This document shows, piece after piece, positions 12,801-25,550 of a DNA stretch of 64,000 bases (position 1 is its first letter; each line of letters begins with the position of its first letter). The translations under genes were made by a program, and so were the position numbers. Source of the DNA: Plasmopara viticola (lineage: Eukaryota; Oomycota; Peronosporomycetes; Peronosporales; Peronosporaceae). Where the stretch lies: contig MBPM02000074.1 of NCBI GenBank assembly GCA_001695595.3, positions 62,001 to 126,000 of the forward strand, in the 5' to 3' direction. The notes under the pieces were generated by a model. That model was not told the origin of the DNA, did no database searches, and saw only the letters and a program-made list of their open reading frames with translations.

Positions 12801-15107
12801 CTTGACATGTGAAGCCATTTTGGAGCATTCAACAAGTAAAGAATGACTTTGTTAAAAGCTGAGACATCGTACCGCCACATTGAAGCACGTTTTGGCTTAT
12901 CAGACGTGCATAGTCACTTCAAAGCAATCTACAGTGGATTAAGGCTATTATTTGAAAAGCTAAGACGCTGGACGGTCATTATTAGAACGATCGGACTTTT
13001 TGCACACGCACATGCGTGTTTGAGCAACAACTCATTTAACAATCACGTTTTGAAGTGCTGTAAATTCTTGCGGCCACATATTTGCTCGATCGCTCTTTCT
13101 TGGTGTGCACAAGCGAAAAAGGCATTATTTAGGTAATAAAGACTCGTTTGAATAATTGAGTCGTTGCACGGCCACGAAATAGCACCATCTGTCATCCAAG
13201 TGGACATCCGAGTCAAACGCAAAATTTTGTTAGCAATGATGTTTCTGAAGAAATGAGATGTCGTACCGCCACGTCAAAGAAGTCATCTCTTTGTAGCCGT
13301 ACTCAGACGCGTTGAAGCCATAGCTTGGTGGAAAAATGCTCATTTGGAAAGCTGAGATGGTTGGTTAACATCTCTCTTTCAAGACGTACGCAACCGAGTA
13401 AATGCGCAGCCGAGTTAATGCCATATCTTAGTAGATAATATTATTTTGGAAAGCGCAAACGTCATACACCCGCATATACGCACAATCTGTCTTTCTTAAT
13501 GTGCACAGACGTGGTAGATCCATAATATAGTGAACAATGGCTCTATCAAAAAAAAATGGGACGTTGTACCCTCGAATGAATTCGATCTATCTTTCTTGAC
13601 ATGTGAAGCCATTTTGGAGCATTCAACAAGTAAACAACGACTTGGTTTCAAGCTGAGACGTTGTACCACCACATAGTAGCACGATCTGTTTTTCTAGATG
13701 TGCACAGGAACCTTAAAGCCATGTATGTGATGAAAGACTCAATTAAAAATCTGAAACCTTGTGCAATTATTGTTAGCACGATCAGTCGTTTTGTACATGC
13801 ACATGCGTATTAAAGTCACAACGCATCTAACGATTACTTTTTAAAGAGCTGGGACATCGTACAGTCCCAAATTAGCTCGCTCGCTCTTTTTTGACGTGCA
13901 CAAGCGCGAAAGAGGCATAATGTAGGGAATGAAAGCTCTTTTGAAAAACTGAGAAGTTATATGGCCACGTACTAGCACGATTTGTCATTCTAAAAGGCCA
14001 TCCGAGTCAAAGCCATATTTTGTGTTTAATTACCTTTTTGAAAGCTGAGACGTCGTACCAGCATTAAACAATGTTCTCTCTTTCTAGACGTGCACAGACG
14101 AGTTAAAGCCATCGCTTGGAGAAAATAGGCTCTTTTGGAAAGTTGAGATGTTGTACAGCCACGGATGGTTAACATCTCTCTTTTTCAAGACGTGCACAGC
14201 CGAGTAAATGCGCAGCCGAGTCAATGCCATATCTTAGTAAATAATGTTTTGTTTAGAAAGCGGAAACGTCATACGCCCACATATACGCACAATCTGCATT
14301 TCTAAATGTGCGCAGACGTGGTAAATTCTTAAAAAAAGTGACTAATGACTCTTTCCGAGTACTAAGACGTTGTACGGCTCGTAATAAATACGATCTATCT
14401 TTCTAGACCTGTGCAGCGGTTTTGAAGTCTTCGCTAACTAAACAATGACTTTGTTTTGAGCTGATACCTTGTACCGCCACATAGTAACACGATCTGTCTC
14501 TCTGACGTGCACAAACCCTTTAGAGCCATGTATAGTGAACAAAGGCTCATTAGAAAAGCTGAGACGTTGTACGGTTATTGTTAGCACCATTTGTCTTTCT
14601 GTACATGCACATGAGTGTTAGAGCCATAACACATTTAATAAATACTATATATGAGACATTGGCCACATATTGGCCCGCTCGCTCTTTCTTGACGTGTACT
14701 AGCACGAAAGAGGCATAATTTAAGTAATTAAGGCTCTTTTGAAAAACATAGACGTTGCACGCACGTAGTACCACGATCTGTCATTCTTGAGTGAGCGTCC
14801 GAGTAAAAGCAAAAGCCTTGTTAGCAATGATCTTTTTTTAAAGCTGAGACGTCGTACCACCACATATAGCACAGCTAACTGTGTCTAGACATGCACAGAT
14901 GCATTAAAGCAGTACCTTGGTGGAAAAAGGCTTTTTTGGAAAGCTGAGGCGTTGTCCAGCCACAGATGGCTTACATCTCTTTTCTCACGACGTGCGAATC
15001 GAGGTAAATGCGCAGCTGACTAAATGCCCTATCTTAATGAATTAGAGCTTTTTTGAAAAGCTGAGGCGTCGTCCAGCCACATATTCGCACGATCTGTCGT
15101 CTTAGCT
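6890..15107 (+). repeat. satellite block 1: about 100-bp monomers in an 8-monomer HOR of about 800 bp
   Basis: Tandem monomers of about 100 bp repeat the order AGCTGAGACGT, CGGCCACATATTAGCACGAT, CTGTCTTTCTAGACGTGCAC, AGACGCGTTAAAGCCATA. One marker monomer (CGTCATACACCCACATATAC) recurs at 8671, 9477, 10271, 11073, 11875, 12666 and 13460, with weaker forms at 7889, 14267 and 15067. Intervals are 782-807 bp, giving a higher-order unit of eight monomers. Copies from about 9.4 to 12.7 kb are nearly identical, and copies towards both edges are more diverged. Short frames of about 60 codons recur at the same period (9445, 10239, 11041, 11843) only because the DNA repeats. Confidence 0.95.
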
Positions 15108-18100
15108 TTTCAGAAACATAACTGTTAATAAGGATTTGACCTCAACTCGGATGTCCACTTAGAATGGCAGATCATGCTATCACGTGGCCGTAAAACACCT
15201 TAGCTTCCAAGAGAGCCTTATTTGACTAATTAATGCCTCTTTCGCGCTTGTGCACGTCAAGAAGAAGCGAGCGAGCTAATATGTGGTTGTGGGATGTTCC
15301 AGCACTTCTAAAAGTGATTGTTAAATGCATTGTGACTCTAACACGCATGTGCAAATATAGATCGTGCTAATATGTGACCGCACAACGTCTCAACTTTTCA
15401 AATGTAAATTTAACGTGCCTGTGCACTTCTAGAAAGACAGATTGTGCTAATCTGTGACCGTCCAAGGTTTTGGCTTTTCGAGTGAGTCTTTGTTCACTAT
15501 ACTTGACTTTATTGTGCCTGTGAACGTATTGAAAGGCAGATCGTGCCTCTATGTGGCGGTACAACGTCTCAGCTTAAGGTAAAGTCATTGTTTGCGTTGT
15601 GAATGCTTCATAACAGCTGCATAGGTCTTCAAAGATAAATCGTGTGTAAGGCTGTTTGCGTAGTGAATGCTTCATAACAGCTGGATAGGTCTTCAAAGAT
15701 AGATCGTAATTATTTCGAGCTGTACAACGTCATAGTAATCAACAAGAGTCATTCGTCACTATGGTATGTATCTACCACGTCTGTGGAGCGATTGAAAGAC
15801 AAATCGTGCTTATGTGTGGGCGTATGACGTTCCCGCTTTCCACATTGTTAGTAATTTCCTAAGCTATAGCTTTGACTCGGCTGCGTAATCCCTCAACTGC
15901 GCACGTCTTGTGAGAGAGATATAAACCATCTTTGGCTGGACAACGTCTCAGCTTTCCCAAAGAGCCTTTTTTCACCAAGCTATGGCTTTGACGCGTCTGT
16001 GCACTCTTAGAAAAAGAGAACTTTGTTACATGCGGTAGCACGCCGTCTCAGCTTTTCAAAAAGGTAATTGTTCACTAAGCTATGGCTTAAACTTGAGTGT
16101 CCACTCAAGAATGACTGATCGTGCTACTACGTGGCCGTATAGCGTTTCAGTTTTTCAAAAGATCTTTTATTACCAAATTTATACTGCTGTCGTGCTAGTG
16201 CAGAGCGAGCGAGCAAATGTGTTGCCGTACGACGTCTCAACACTAACAAAAGTGCGTTAAAATTGAGTTGTGGTTGTTAACAAAAGATCGGGTTAGTAAC
16301 GACCGTACAACGTCTCAGCTTTTCAATTTAGCCTTTATTTCCTATACTTGGCTACTACGTGCCTGTGCACGTCTAGAAAAGCAGATCGCGCTACGATGTG
16401 GCGATACAACGTCTTAATTGTAAATAAATGATCATTGTTTACTACGTGAGGGATCAAAAGTGGCTGCACACGTAGATCATTTTTTTAAACTGTACAATGT
16501 CTAAGTTTGGAAAGAGCAATTGCTCACTATGTTATGGATCTATTACGTCTGTGTACATTGAAAAAGACAGATTATGCTAATATGTGGCCGGACGACGACT
16601 CAGCTTGTCAAAAAGAACCAATCTTCTTAGGATATGACTTTATCTCCGCTGCATTATTATCGGCTGCGCACGTCTCCAAAGAAAAATCTTAATCCTCTGT
16701 GGCCGGACAACACCTCAGTTATTCAAAAGGGACTCTTTTTACTAAGCTATGACTCTAACATGACTGTGCACGTCTAGAAAGAGAGAACTTGGTTACGATG
16801 TCTCAGCTTCTCAAAAACATCCTTGTTAACAAAACTTTGGCACAAACTCGAATGTCCACTTGAAATGACAAATCGTTAGTCGTACGACGTCTCAGTGTTT
16901 CAAAAGCCTTCAATACCTAAATCATGCCTCTTTTGCGCTTGTGCGCGTCAAAAAAGAGCGAGGGAGCTAATATGTGGCCGTGCGATGTCCCAGCGCTTAA
17001 AAAAAGTGATAGGTAGAGGATTTGTGGCTCCAACAAGAATGTGCATGTACAGAAAGATAGATTGTGTTTATGATCACCGCACAAGGTCCTCAGCTTTTCT
17101 CTATTCAAAGCTCTTACGTGCCTGTGCATGTCTAATAAGCCGAAACTTGCTTTTATGTAGCAGTACGATGTCTTGGCTTTAAACAAAGTCATTGCTTACT
17201 TCGTGAAGGCTCCAAAATGGTGGTACAGGTCTAGAAAGATAGATCGTATTCATTAAAGATCCGTCAACGTGTCAGCTTTTGAATAGATACATTAGTCACT
17301 ATATTATGTATCTACCGCGTCTGTGTACGTTTAAAAAGAGAGGTCGGGCTAATATATGGCTGTACGACGTCTCAGATTGGTAGAAAGAGCTACCATGTAC
17401 TTATAAAAAGTACCAATGCATCTTAGCATTTTCTCGGCTACGCACGTCTTGAGAGAGATGTTTACTGGACAACATCTCAGTTTTTTACAAGAGACGCTTT
17501 TTCTAAGGAATAGCTTTTACATGTCTTTGTACGTCTAGAAAGAGAGAACTTGGTGACGATATCCCAGCTTGTCAAACGTATGGCTTTAGCTCGGATGTTC
17601 ACTTAGAATGCCAGAGTCTGCTACTACGTTATCGTGCACTGTCTCAGCACTTCAAAGAGCATTCAATGCCTAAATTATGCTTTTTTCGCGCTTGTGCACG
17701 TCAAAAAGAGCGATATGGCCGTACGATCTCCCAGCACATTTCAAAAACGCTTGTTTTATGATTTGTGGCTTCAACAAGAATGTGATGCACAGAAGGGCAG
17801 ATTGTGCTAATAATGGCCGTACAAGATCTCAGCTTTTGAAATGAGCCTTTATCTACTATACATGGCTTTAACGTGCTTGTGCACGTCTAATAAATTAAAA
17901 CATGCTTCAATGTGGCGGTACTAGGTCTCAGCTTATAAGAAAGTCATTGATTACAAGCTGAAGGCTTCAAAAAGGCTGCGCATGTCGAAAGAAATAGATC
18001 GTACTTATTAAAAATTCGTACAACATCTCATTTTTAAAAAGATCCATTAGTCATTATGTCATGGATCTACCACGCCTGTGCTCATTTGGATCGACAAGTG

Positions 18101-19068
18101 GTGCTAATATGTGGTGTAGCAAAAATTCAGCTGCGCCCGTCATTAGAGAGAGAAATAACTCGGCTGCGCATTCACTTGACTGAGCACGTCTTCAAAGAAA
18201 GATCTTGATTCTCTGTGGCTGGACAACGTCTCAGCTTTCCAAATAGTCTTTTCTCGCCAAGCTATAACTTTGACGCGTCTGCGCACGTCTAGAAAGAGAG
18301 AACTTGGTTACATCTGGTGGTACGACGCCTCAGCTTCTCAAACAGACCATTGTTCACCTAGCCATGACTTTAATCTGGATGTCGATTTTAAAAGGTGATT
18401 GTGCTATCTCTTGGCCAGAAGACATTCCGATTTTTCCAAATAGCCTAAATCCCATCAGTTATACGTCGTTCCCGCTTGTGCACGTCAAGAAAGAGCGATC
18501 AAGCTAATGTGTGACCGTACGACCTCTCAGTACTAAAAAAGGTCTTTCAAAAGAGTTGTGGTTCTAACACGTTATAAAAAAACAGATCGTGCTTATTATG
18601 ACCGTACAGCGTCTCAGCTTTTTGAATCAGCATTTTTTTTACTATACATGACTCTTACGTGCATGTGCACGTCTAATAAGCCAAAACTTGCTTCTATGTA
18701 GCGGTACAATGTCTTAGCTTAAAACTAGGCCATTGTTCATTTGGTGAAGGCTTCAAATCGGCGGAACAGGTATAGAAAGATAGATCGTATTATTAGAAAT
18801 CCGTTTATCGTCTCAGCTCTTGAAAAGAACCATTAGTCACTAAATTATAAATCTACCGCGTCTGTGCACATTTAAAAAGACAGGTCGTGCGAAGTTGTGG
18901 CCTAACGACGTCTCAGCTTTTCAAAAAGAGCCAATATTTATTAGGATATGGCATTCACTCAGTTGAGTATTACCTCGGCTGCGCACGTCTTTAGAGAGAG
19001 ACCTTTATCCTCTGTGGCGGGACAACGTCTCAGATTTTTAAAAGAGGATTTTTCACTAAGCTAACACA
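15108..19068 (-). repeat. satellite block 2: inverted, HOR of about 760 bp
   Basis: These are the same monomers in the opposite orientation: each unit now reads GTGCACGTCTAGAAAGA, then TGGCCGTACGACGTCTCAGC, then TTCACTAAGCTATGGCT. A marker monomer carrying GAGAACTTGGT recurs at 16016, 16783, 17544 and 18298, a period of 754-767 bp. Divergence between copies is higher than in the core of block 1. The left junction lies at about 15107, where CGATCTGTCGTCTTAGC passes directly into inverted sequence. Confidence 0.9.
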
Positions 19069-20240
19069 AAGTTCTCTCTTTGTAGACGTGCATAAACAGG
19101 CTAGAGCCATAGCTTAGTGAAAAAAGGCTGTTTTGGAAATGTGCAGCCGATCAAATGCAATATCTTTGTAATTAATGTTTTTTAGAGAAACTGAGACCAC
19201 ATATTCGCACATTCTGTCTTTCAAAATGTGCACCGACATGGAAGATCCATAATATAGTCATCAAGGTTTTTTTTCAAGATCTGAGACGTTGTACGCCTCT
19301 TAATACACACGATATATCTCTATCGAAATGCGCACCCATTTTGTTTTTTTCACCAGGTCAACCATGCGTTTGTTCTAAGCTGAGACATCGCACCTCGACA
19401 TCGCAGCACGATCTGCCTTTCTGGACGTGCACAAAAACGTTAGATCCATGTATGGTGTAAAATGGCTTATTCGAAAAGCAAAGACATTGTATGGTCATTT
19501 TCAGGACGATGTCTCTTTCTGTACATGCACAGGTGTGTTGTAGCCATAACTCATTTAACTATCACGTTTTTAAAGTGCTGGGACATCGTACGGCCACGAA
19601 TTAGCTCGCTCGCTCTTTCTTGACGTGCACTACCACGAAAGGAGCATAATTTTGATAAGTAAGGCTCTTTTTAAAAACTGAGTTGTTGCACGGCCGCGTA
19701 GTGGCACGATTTGTTATTATAAGTGGGCAGTCGAGTCAAAGACAAACCTTTGTTAACAATGATGATTTTGAAAAGCTGAGACGTCGTACCACTACATATA
19801 TCAAAGTTCTCTCTTCCTAGACATGCACGGACGCGTTAAAGCCATTGCTTGGTGGAGAAAGACACTTTTGAAATTCTCTCACCCAAGACGTGCGAATCGG
19901 AGTAAATGCGCAGCCTATGTAAATTTGCCTTTTCGAAAAGCCGAGACGTCATCCAGCCACATATTCGCACGATCTGTCACTTTAGATGTGCACAGACATG
20001 GTAGATTCATTACATAGTGACCAATGCCTTGTTTAAAAGCTGGGACGTTGTGAGAATTAAGATAGATACGATCCAATTTTCTAGACATGTACAGCCATTT
20101 TGAAGCCTTCACTAAGTGAACAATGCCGTTGGCTTAAGCTGAGACGTTGTATCGCCACATAGTAGCACGATCTGTATGCACAGGTACGGAAGAGCCATCT
20201 TTGTGAACAAAGGCTCATTTGAAAACCTGAGACGTTGTAC
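19069..20240 (+). repeat. satellite block 3: short segment back in the first orientation
   Basis: From about 19068 the monomers again read in the block 1 order (GAGACGTTGTACG, GGCCACGAATTAGCTCG, TTCTTGACGTGCAC). About 11-12 monomers are present with considerable divergence. The right junction is near 20240, where the GAGACGTTGTACG motif is followed at once by inverted, block 4 type sequence (GTTGCTGGTTTGTGGCCGTA). Confidence 0.85.
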
Positions 20241-23200
20241 GATTTGTGTTTGCACATTCTCAATAATAGATGTTGCTGGTTTGTGGCCGTAAGGTATGTT
20301 GGCCCTTTAATAAATTCATAGCTAAGTTATGGCTCAAATACTTCTATGCAAAATTCGAAAGACAGATCGTACTGATCTATTAAGAAGCGTAGCAGCTCAC
20401 AAAGTTATGGCTCTACTTCGGCTGATTCTTCTGAAGGGCAGAGCGTGTTAATGTGTGGTAATACGAAAGATCAGCTCTTAAACGTCATTAATGGCAAAGT
20501 TATGGCTCAGAAAATCTGTGCAAATTTGGACATATAGATTTGCTGATGTTCTGGTCAAACCACATCCCAATCCTCCAAAAAAATCTTTCTTCTCCAAGTA
20601 AATGCAATAACGCGTCTTTGCACATAACAAAGACACATCGTGCTGGTCGGTGGCTGTGAGACGTTTCCGCTCTTTAAATGAACTTTTTATCACTTAGTTA
20701 TGGCTCAGAAGCTCTCTTGCATTTTTGTAAAGACCGATTGTGCTGATCCGTGACGGTATGCCGTTCCACTTCCCTAGAGAGCTTTCATTCGATAAGTTAT
20801 CGCTCCGTCACGTCTGGTTTTGTCCAGAGAAATATGCTGTGGACGTACGACATCTCATCTCCTCAAAAGGGGCTTTTTGCCAAGATAAGGATCTGATGGG
20901 TTTATAAAGATAGATCCTCCTGGGTATTCTTACAAAAGGGAATTTGTACGAATTGAGGCTCTTCTTTTTACTTTGTCGGTGCATGGCTGGAAAGACATAG
21001 CGTGCTGTGCCAATTCCGTGGCCGTACGACGTCTCCTTTCGAAGAAAAAAACGTTGTTTGCTTGTTGTTTAGTACCTTATTATTTTATCTCATGCGTTTA
21101 GTCTAGCGAAATAGATCGTAAACGTTCGAGCTCTCAGCTCTATAAAAGAGTCATTGCTTGCTATGTTGAGGCTCTTATGAGTCTGTGCACATTCTTGAGA
21201 ATAGATGTTGCTGGTCTGTGGTCGAAAGATGTGCTGGCCCTTTAATAGAACATTCATAGGTAATTCATGGCTTAAACATGTCTATGCAAGTTTCGAAAGA
21301 CAGATCGTACTGATATTTTCAGAAGCGTAGTTGCTTACAAAGCTATAACTCCACGTTGTCTGTACACCTCTGAAGAGGCTGAGCGTGTTAATGTGTGGTA
21401 GTACGAAGAATCAGTACTTTAACGTTATTAATGGCGAAGTTATGGCTCTGAAAGTCTGTGCTCATTTCGATATATAGATTTGCTGAATTTTTGGTCGAAC
21501 CACATCCCAATCCTTCAAAAGAATCTTTCTTCTTCAAGTTAAGGCTATAAGGCGTCTATGAACATAGCAAAGACACATCGTGCTGGTCGGTGGCTGTGGA
21601 ACGTTTCCGCTTTTAAGAAAAACTATTTATCACTAAGACATGGCTCAGAAGCTCTTTTGCATGTTTGTAAAAACCGATTGTGCTGATCCGTAGTGGTAAG
21701 CCGTTCCAGTTCCTCAGAAAGTTTTCATTCGATAAGTTATGGCTCCGTCACGTCTAGTTTTGTCCGAAGGGATACGTTGAGGACGTACGACTTCTCATCT
21801 CCTTAAAAGTCTTTTTTTTTCCAAGTTAACGCTCTCAGGCGTTTAGAAAGATAGATCGTACTGGTTTTAATGCTTACGAAATGAGGCACTACGATGTCGC
21901 TTTGTCTGTGCATGTCTAGAAAGACAGAGCGTGCTGTTCCATGGCCATACGACGTCTCCTTTCTGAGAAAAAGTTGTTGTTTGCTTGTCGTTTGCTACAT
22001 TTTTGTTTTATTTCATGCATTTAGTCTAGCAAAATAGAGCGTGGACGTTCGAGCTCTTACCTCTTCGAAAGAGTCATTGCTTGCTAAGTTGAGGCTCTAA
22101 TGCGTCTATGCATATTCTAGAAAATAGATGTTGCTGGTCTGTGGCCGTAAGATATGTTAGCTCTCTAATGGAACATTCATAGGTAATTCATGGCTCATAC
22201 ACGCCTTTGCAAGTTATGAAAGACAGATCGTTTTGATCTTTTCAGAAGCGTGGTTGCTCACAAAGTTATGGTTCTACTTTCAGAAGCTCTGCATGACACC
22301 TCTTCCAGTTCCTCAGAAAGATTCGATAAGTTATGGCTCCGTCACGAGCGTACGTTAACGTACGACTGTGGTCTCAGTACGAAGACGATCAGCTTTGTCT
22401 GTGCATGTCTAGAAAGATGCTTTAATGACGTCAAAGCTATGGCTTTAGAGAAAATCTGTTCGAGCACAAAGAGTCATTGCTTGCTAAGTTGAGGCTAATG
22501 ATTTTCTAATTTTATGGTCGAATCGCATCCTAGCCCTCAGATCAAGAAGAATCTTTCTTTTTCAAGTAAAGGCAAAGCTATAGACTGTGCACATTTGAAT
22601 TATAGATTTTCTAATTTTATGGTCGAATCGCATCCTAGCCCTCCAAAAGAATCTTTCTTTTTCAAGTAAAGGCTATAACGCGTCTAAGCACATAACGAAG
22701 ACACATCGAGTTGCTGTAAGACGTTTCCGCTCTTTATAAGAACTATTTATCACTAAGTTGTTTCTCAGAAGCTCTCGTGCATGTTCTAAAGACAACTGTG
22801 CTCATATGTGGCGGTACGCCGTTCCAGTTCCTCAGAAAGTTTTCGTTCGATAAGTTATGGCTCCGTCACGTCAGGTTTTGTCCAGAGCGATACGTTGTGG
22901 ACGTACGACTTCTCATCTCTTGAACAGTGGTTTTTTTGCCAAATTAAGGCTCTCACGCAATTAGAAAGATAGACCGTTCTGGGTTTCTTGAAAAGTAAAT
23001 GCGTACGAATTGAGGCTCTACTTTGTTACTTTGTCTGTGCATGTCTAGAAAGCCAGAGTGTGCTATTCCGTGGCCAAACGACGTCTCCCTTTTTTAAAAA
23101 AAATGTTGTTTGCTTGTTGTTTCTTACCTGTTTGTTTTATCTCATGCGTTTAGTTTAGCGAAATTAATCGTGTACGTTCGAGCTCTCAGCTCTTCAAAGA

Positions 23201-25372
23201 GTCATCGCTTGCTAAGTTGAGGCTCTAATGCGTCTGTGCATATTCTAGAAAATAGATGTTGCTGGTCTGTGGCCGTAAGATATGTTAGCTCTCTAATAGA
23301 ACATTCATAGGTAATTCATGGCTTAAATATGTCTATGCAAGTTTCGAGAGACAGATCGTACTGATCTTTTCAGAAGCGTAGTTGCTTACAAAGTTATCAC
23401 TCTACTTTGTCTTTACACGTCTGAAGATGCAGAGCGTGTTAATGTGTGGTAATACGAAGAAGCATCTCTTAAAAGTTATAAGTGGCAAAGTTATGGCTTT
23501 GAAAGTCTGTGCGCATCTCGATATATAGATTCGTAATTTTTTGGTCGAACCACATCCGAATCCTTCAAAAAAAAATTTCTTCTTCAAGTTGAGGCTATAA
23601 GGCGTCTATGAACATAGCAAAGACACATCGTGCTGGTCGGTGGCTGTGGAACGTTTCCGCTTTTGAGAAGAACTATTTATCACTAAGACATGGCTCAGAA
23701 GCTCTTTTGCATGTTTGTAAAGACCGATTGTGCTGATCCGTAGCGGGAAGTCGTTCCAGTTCCTCAGAAAGTTTTCATTCGATAAGTTATGGCTCCGTCA
23801 CGTCTAGTTTTGTCCAGAGAGATACGTTGAGGACGTACGACTTCTCATCTCCTTAAAAGTCTTTTTTTTCAAGTTAACGCTCTCAGGCGTTTAGAAAGAT
23901 AGATCGTACTGGTTTTAATGCTTACGAATTGAGGCACTACGATGTCCCTTTGTCTGTGCATGTCTAGAAAGACAGAGCGTACTGTTCCATGGCCATACGA
24001 CGTCTCCTTTCTGAGAAAAAGTTGTTGTTTGCTTGTCGTTTGCTACATTTTTGTTTTATTTCATGCGTTTAGTCTAGCAAAATAGAGCGTGAACGTTCGA
24101 GCTCTTACCTCTTCGAAAGAGTCATTGCTTGCTAAGTTGTGGCTTTAATGCGTCTGTGCACATTCTTGAAGATAGATGTTGCTGGTCTGTGGCCGAAAGA
24201 TAGGTTGGCCCCTCGATAAAACAATCATAGGTAATTTATGGCTCATACACGCCTTTGCAAGTTATGAAAGACAGATCATTTTGATCTTTTCAGAAGCGTG
24301 GTTGCTCACAAAGTTATGGTTCTACTTTGTATGGACACCTCTGAAGAGGCAGAGCGTGTTAATGTGTGGTAGTACGAAGAATCAGCTCTTAAAAGATTTT
24401 AATGGCAAAGCTATGGCTGAGAAAATCTGTGCACATTTGAATTATAGATTTTCTAATTTTTTGGTCGAATCGCATCCTAGCCCTCCAAAAGAATCTTTCT
24501 TTTTCAAGTAAAGGCTATAACGCGTCTAAGCACATAACGAAGACACATCGAGTTGGTCGGTAGCTGTAAGACGTTTCCGCTGTTTATAAGAACTATTTAT
24601 CACTAAGTTGTTTCTCAGAAGCTCTCGTGCATGTTTTAAAGACAACTGTGCTCATATGTGGCGGTACGCCGTTCCAGTTCCTCAGAAAGTTTTCGTTCGA
24701 TAAGTTATGGCTCCGTCACGTCTGGTTTTGTCCAGAGCGATACGTTGTGGACGTACGACTTCTCATCTCTTGAACAGTGGTTTTTTTGCCAAATTAAGGC
24801 TCTTACGCATTTAGAAAGATAGACCGTTCTGGGTTTCTTGAAAAGTAAATGCGTACGAATTGAGGCTCTACTTTGTTGCTTTGTCTGTGCATGTCTAGAA
24901 AGCCAGAGTGTGCTAATCCGTGGCCAAACGACGTCTCCCTTTTTTTTAAAAAAGTTGTTTGCTTGTTGTTTCTTACCTGTTTGTTTTATCTCATGCGTTT
25001 AGTTTAGCGAAATTAATCGTGTACGTTCGAGCTCTCAGCACTTCAAAAGAGTCATCGCTTGCTAAGTTGAGGCTCTAATGCGTCTGTGCACATTATTGAA
25101 AATAGATGTTGCTGGTCTGTGGCCGAAAGATATATTGACCCTTTAATAAAACATTCATAGGTAATTCAGGGCTTAAATACGTCTATGCAAGTTTGGAAAG
25201 ACAGATTGTTCTGATTTTCCGGAAGCGAGGTTGCTCACAAAGTTAAGGTTCTACTTTGTCTAAACACGTCTGAAGAGGCAGATCGTGTTAATGTGTGGTA
25301 ATAAGAAGAATCAGCCCTTTAAAGTTTTAATGGCAAAGTTATAGCTCAGAAAATCTGTGCACATTTGGATTC
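20241..25372 (-). repeat. satellite block 4: about 100-bp monomers in a 9-monomer HOR of about 925 bp
   Basis: Inverted-orientation monomers with a composition distinct from block 1. The marker TGTTGCTGGTCTGTGGCCG occurs at 20271 (variant), 21206, 22139, 23257, 24177 and 25107. Intervals are 935, 933, 1118, 920 and 930 bp. The 1118-bp interval contains the scrambled patch at 22.26-22.56 kb. Other monomers recur in fixed order, for example the one with CGAACCACATCCCAATCC and the one with CCGTTCCAGTTCCTCAGAAA. The MULE at 25373 interrupts a monomer. Confidence 0.93.
22262..22560. repeat. scrambled patch inside the 925-bp HOR
   Basis: Short pieces of several different HOR monomers are joined out of order here, for example fragments of the TTCCAGTTCCTCAGAAAG, CTTTGTCTGTGCATGTCTAG and GAGTCATTGCTTGCTAAGTTGAGGC monomers within 250 bp. 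A segment carrying TTTCTAATTTTATGGTCG then appears twice (about 22503 and 22608). The HOR interval is lengthened to 1118 bp. Confidence 0.7.
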
Positions 25373-25505
25373 GGGAGAATGGAAATCATATACCTTTTTT
25401 AAATAAATTGGAAAAAATATATTTATGTTGAAAATTTCTTACCTTAAATTACCACTTTTTCACCAAAATGCTACCTACGAAGTAAAAAAAAATATTGAAA
25501 ATTGA

Positions 25506-25523
25506 TATATATATATATATATA
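25506..25523. repeat. (AT)n microsatellite
   Basis: A short run of about nine AT dinucleotides, inside the MULE near its left end. Confidence 0.85.
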
Positions 25524-25550
25524 CCTAATCCACTAAAAAAGAATACTTTT

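Noticed and set aside
9445..12818. Repeated ~60-65-codon frames beginning MASHVKKDRSF on the minus strand
   Set aside because: They recur at the HOR period because the DNA repeats; each begins and ends at arbitrary places in monomers, and other copies are broken.
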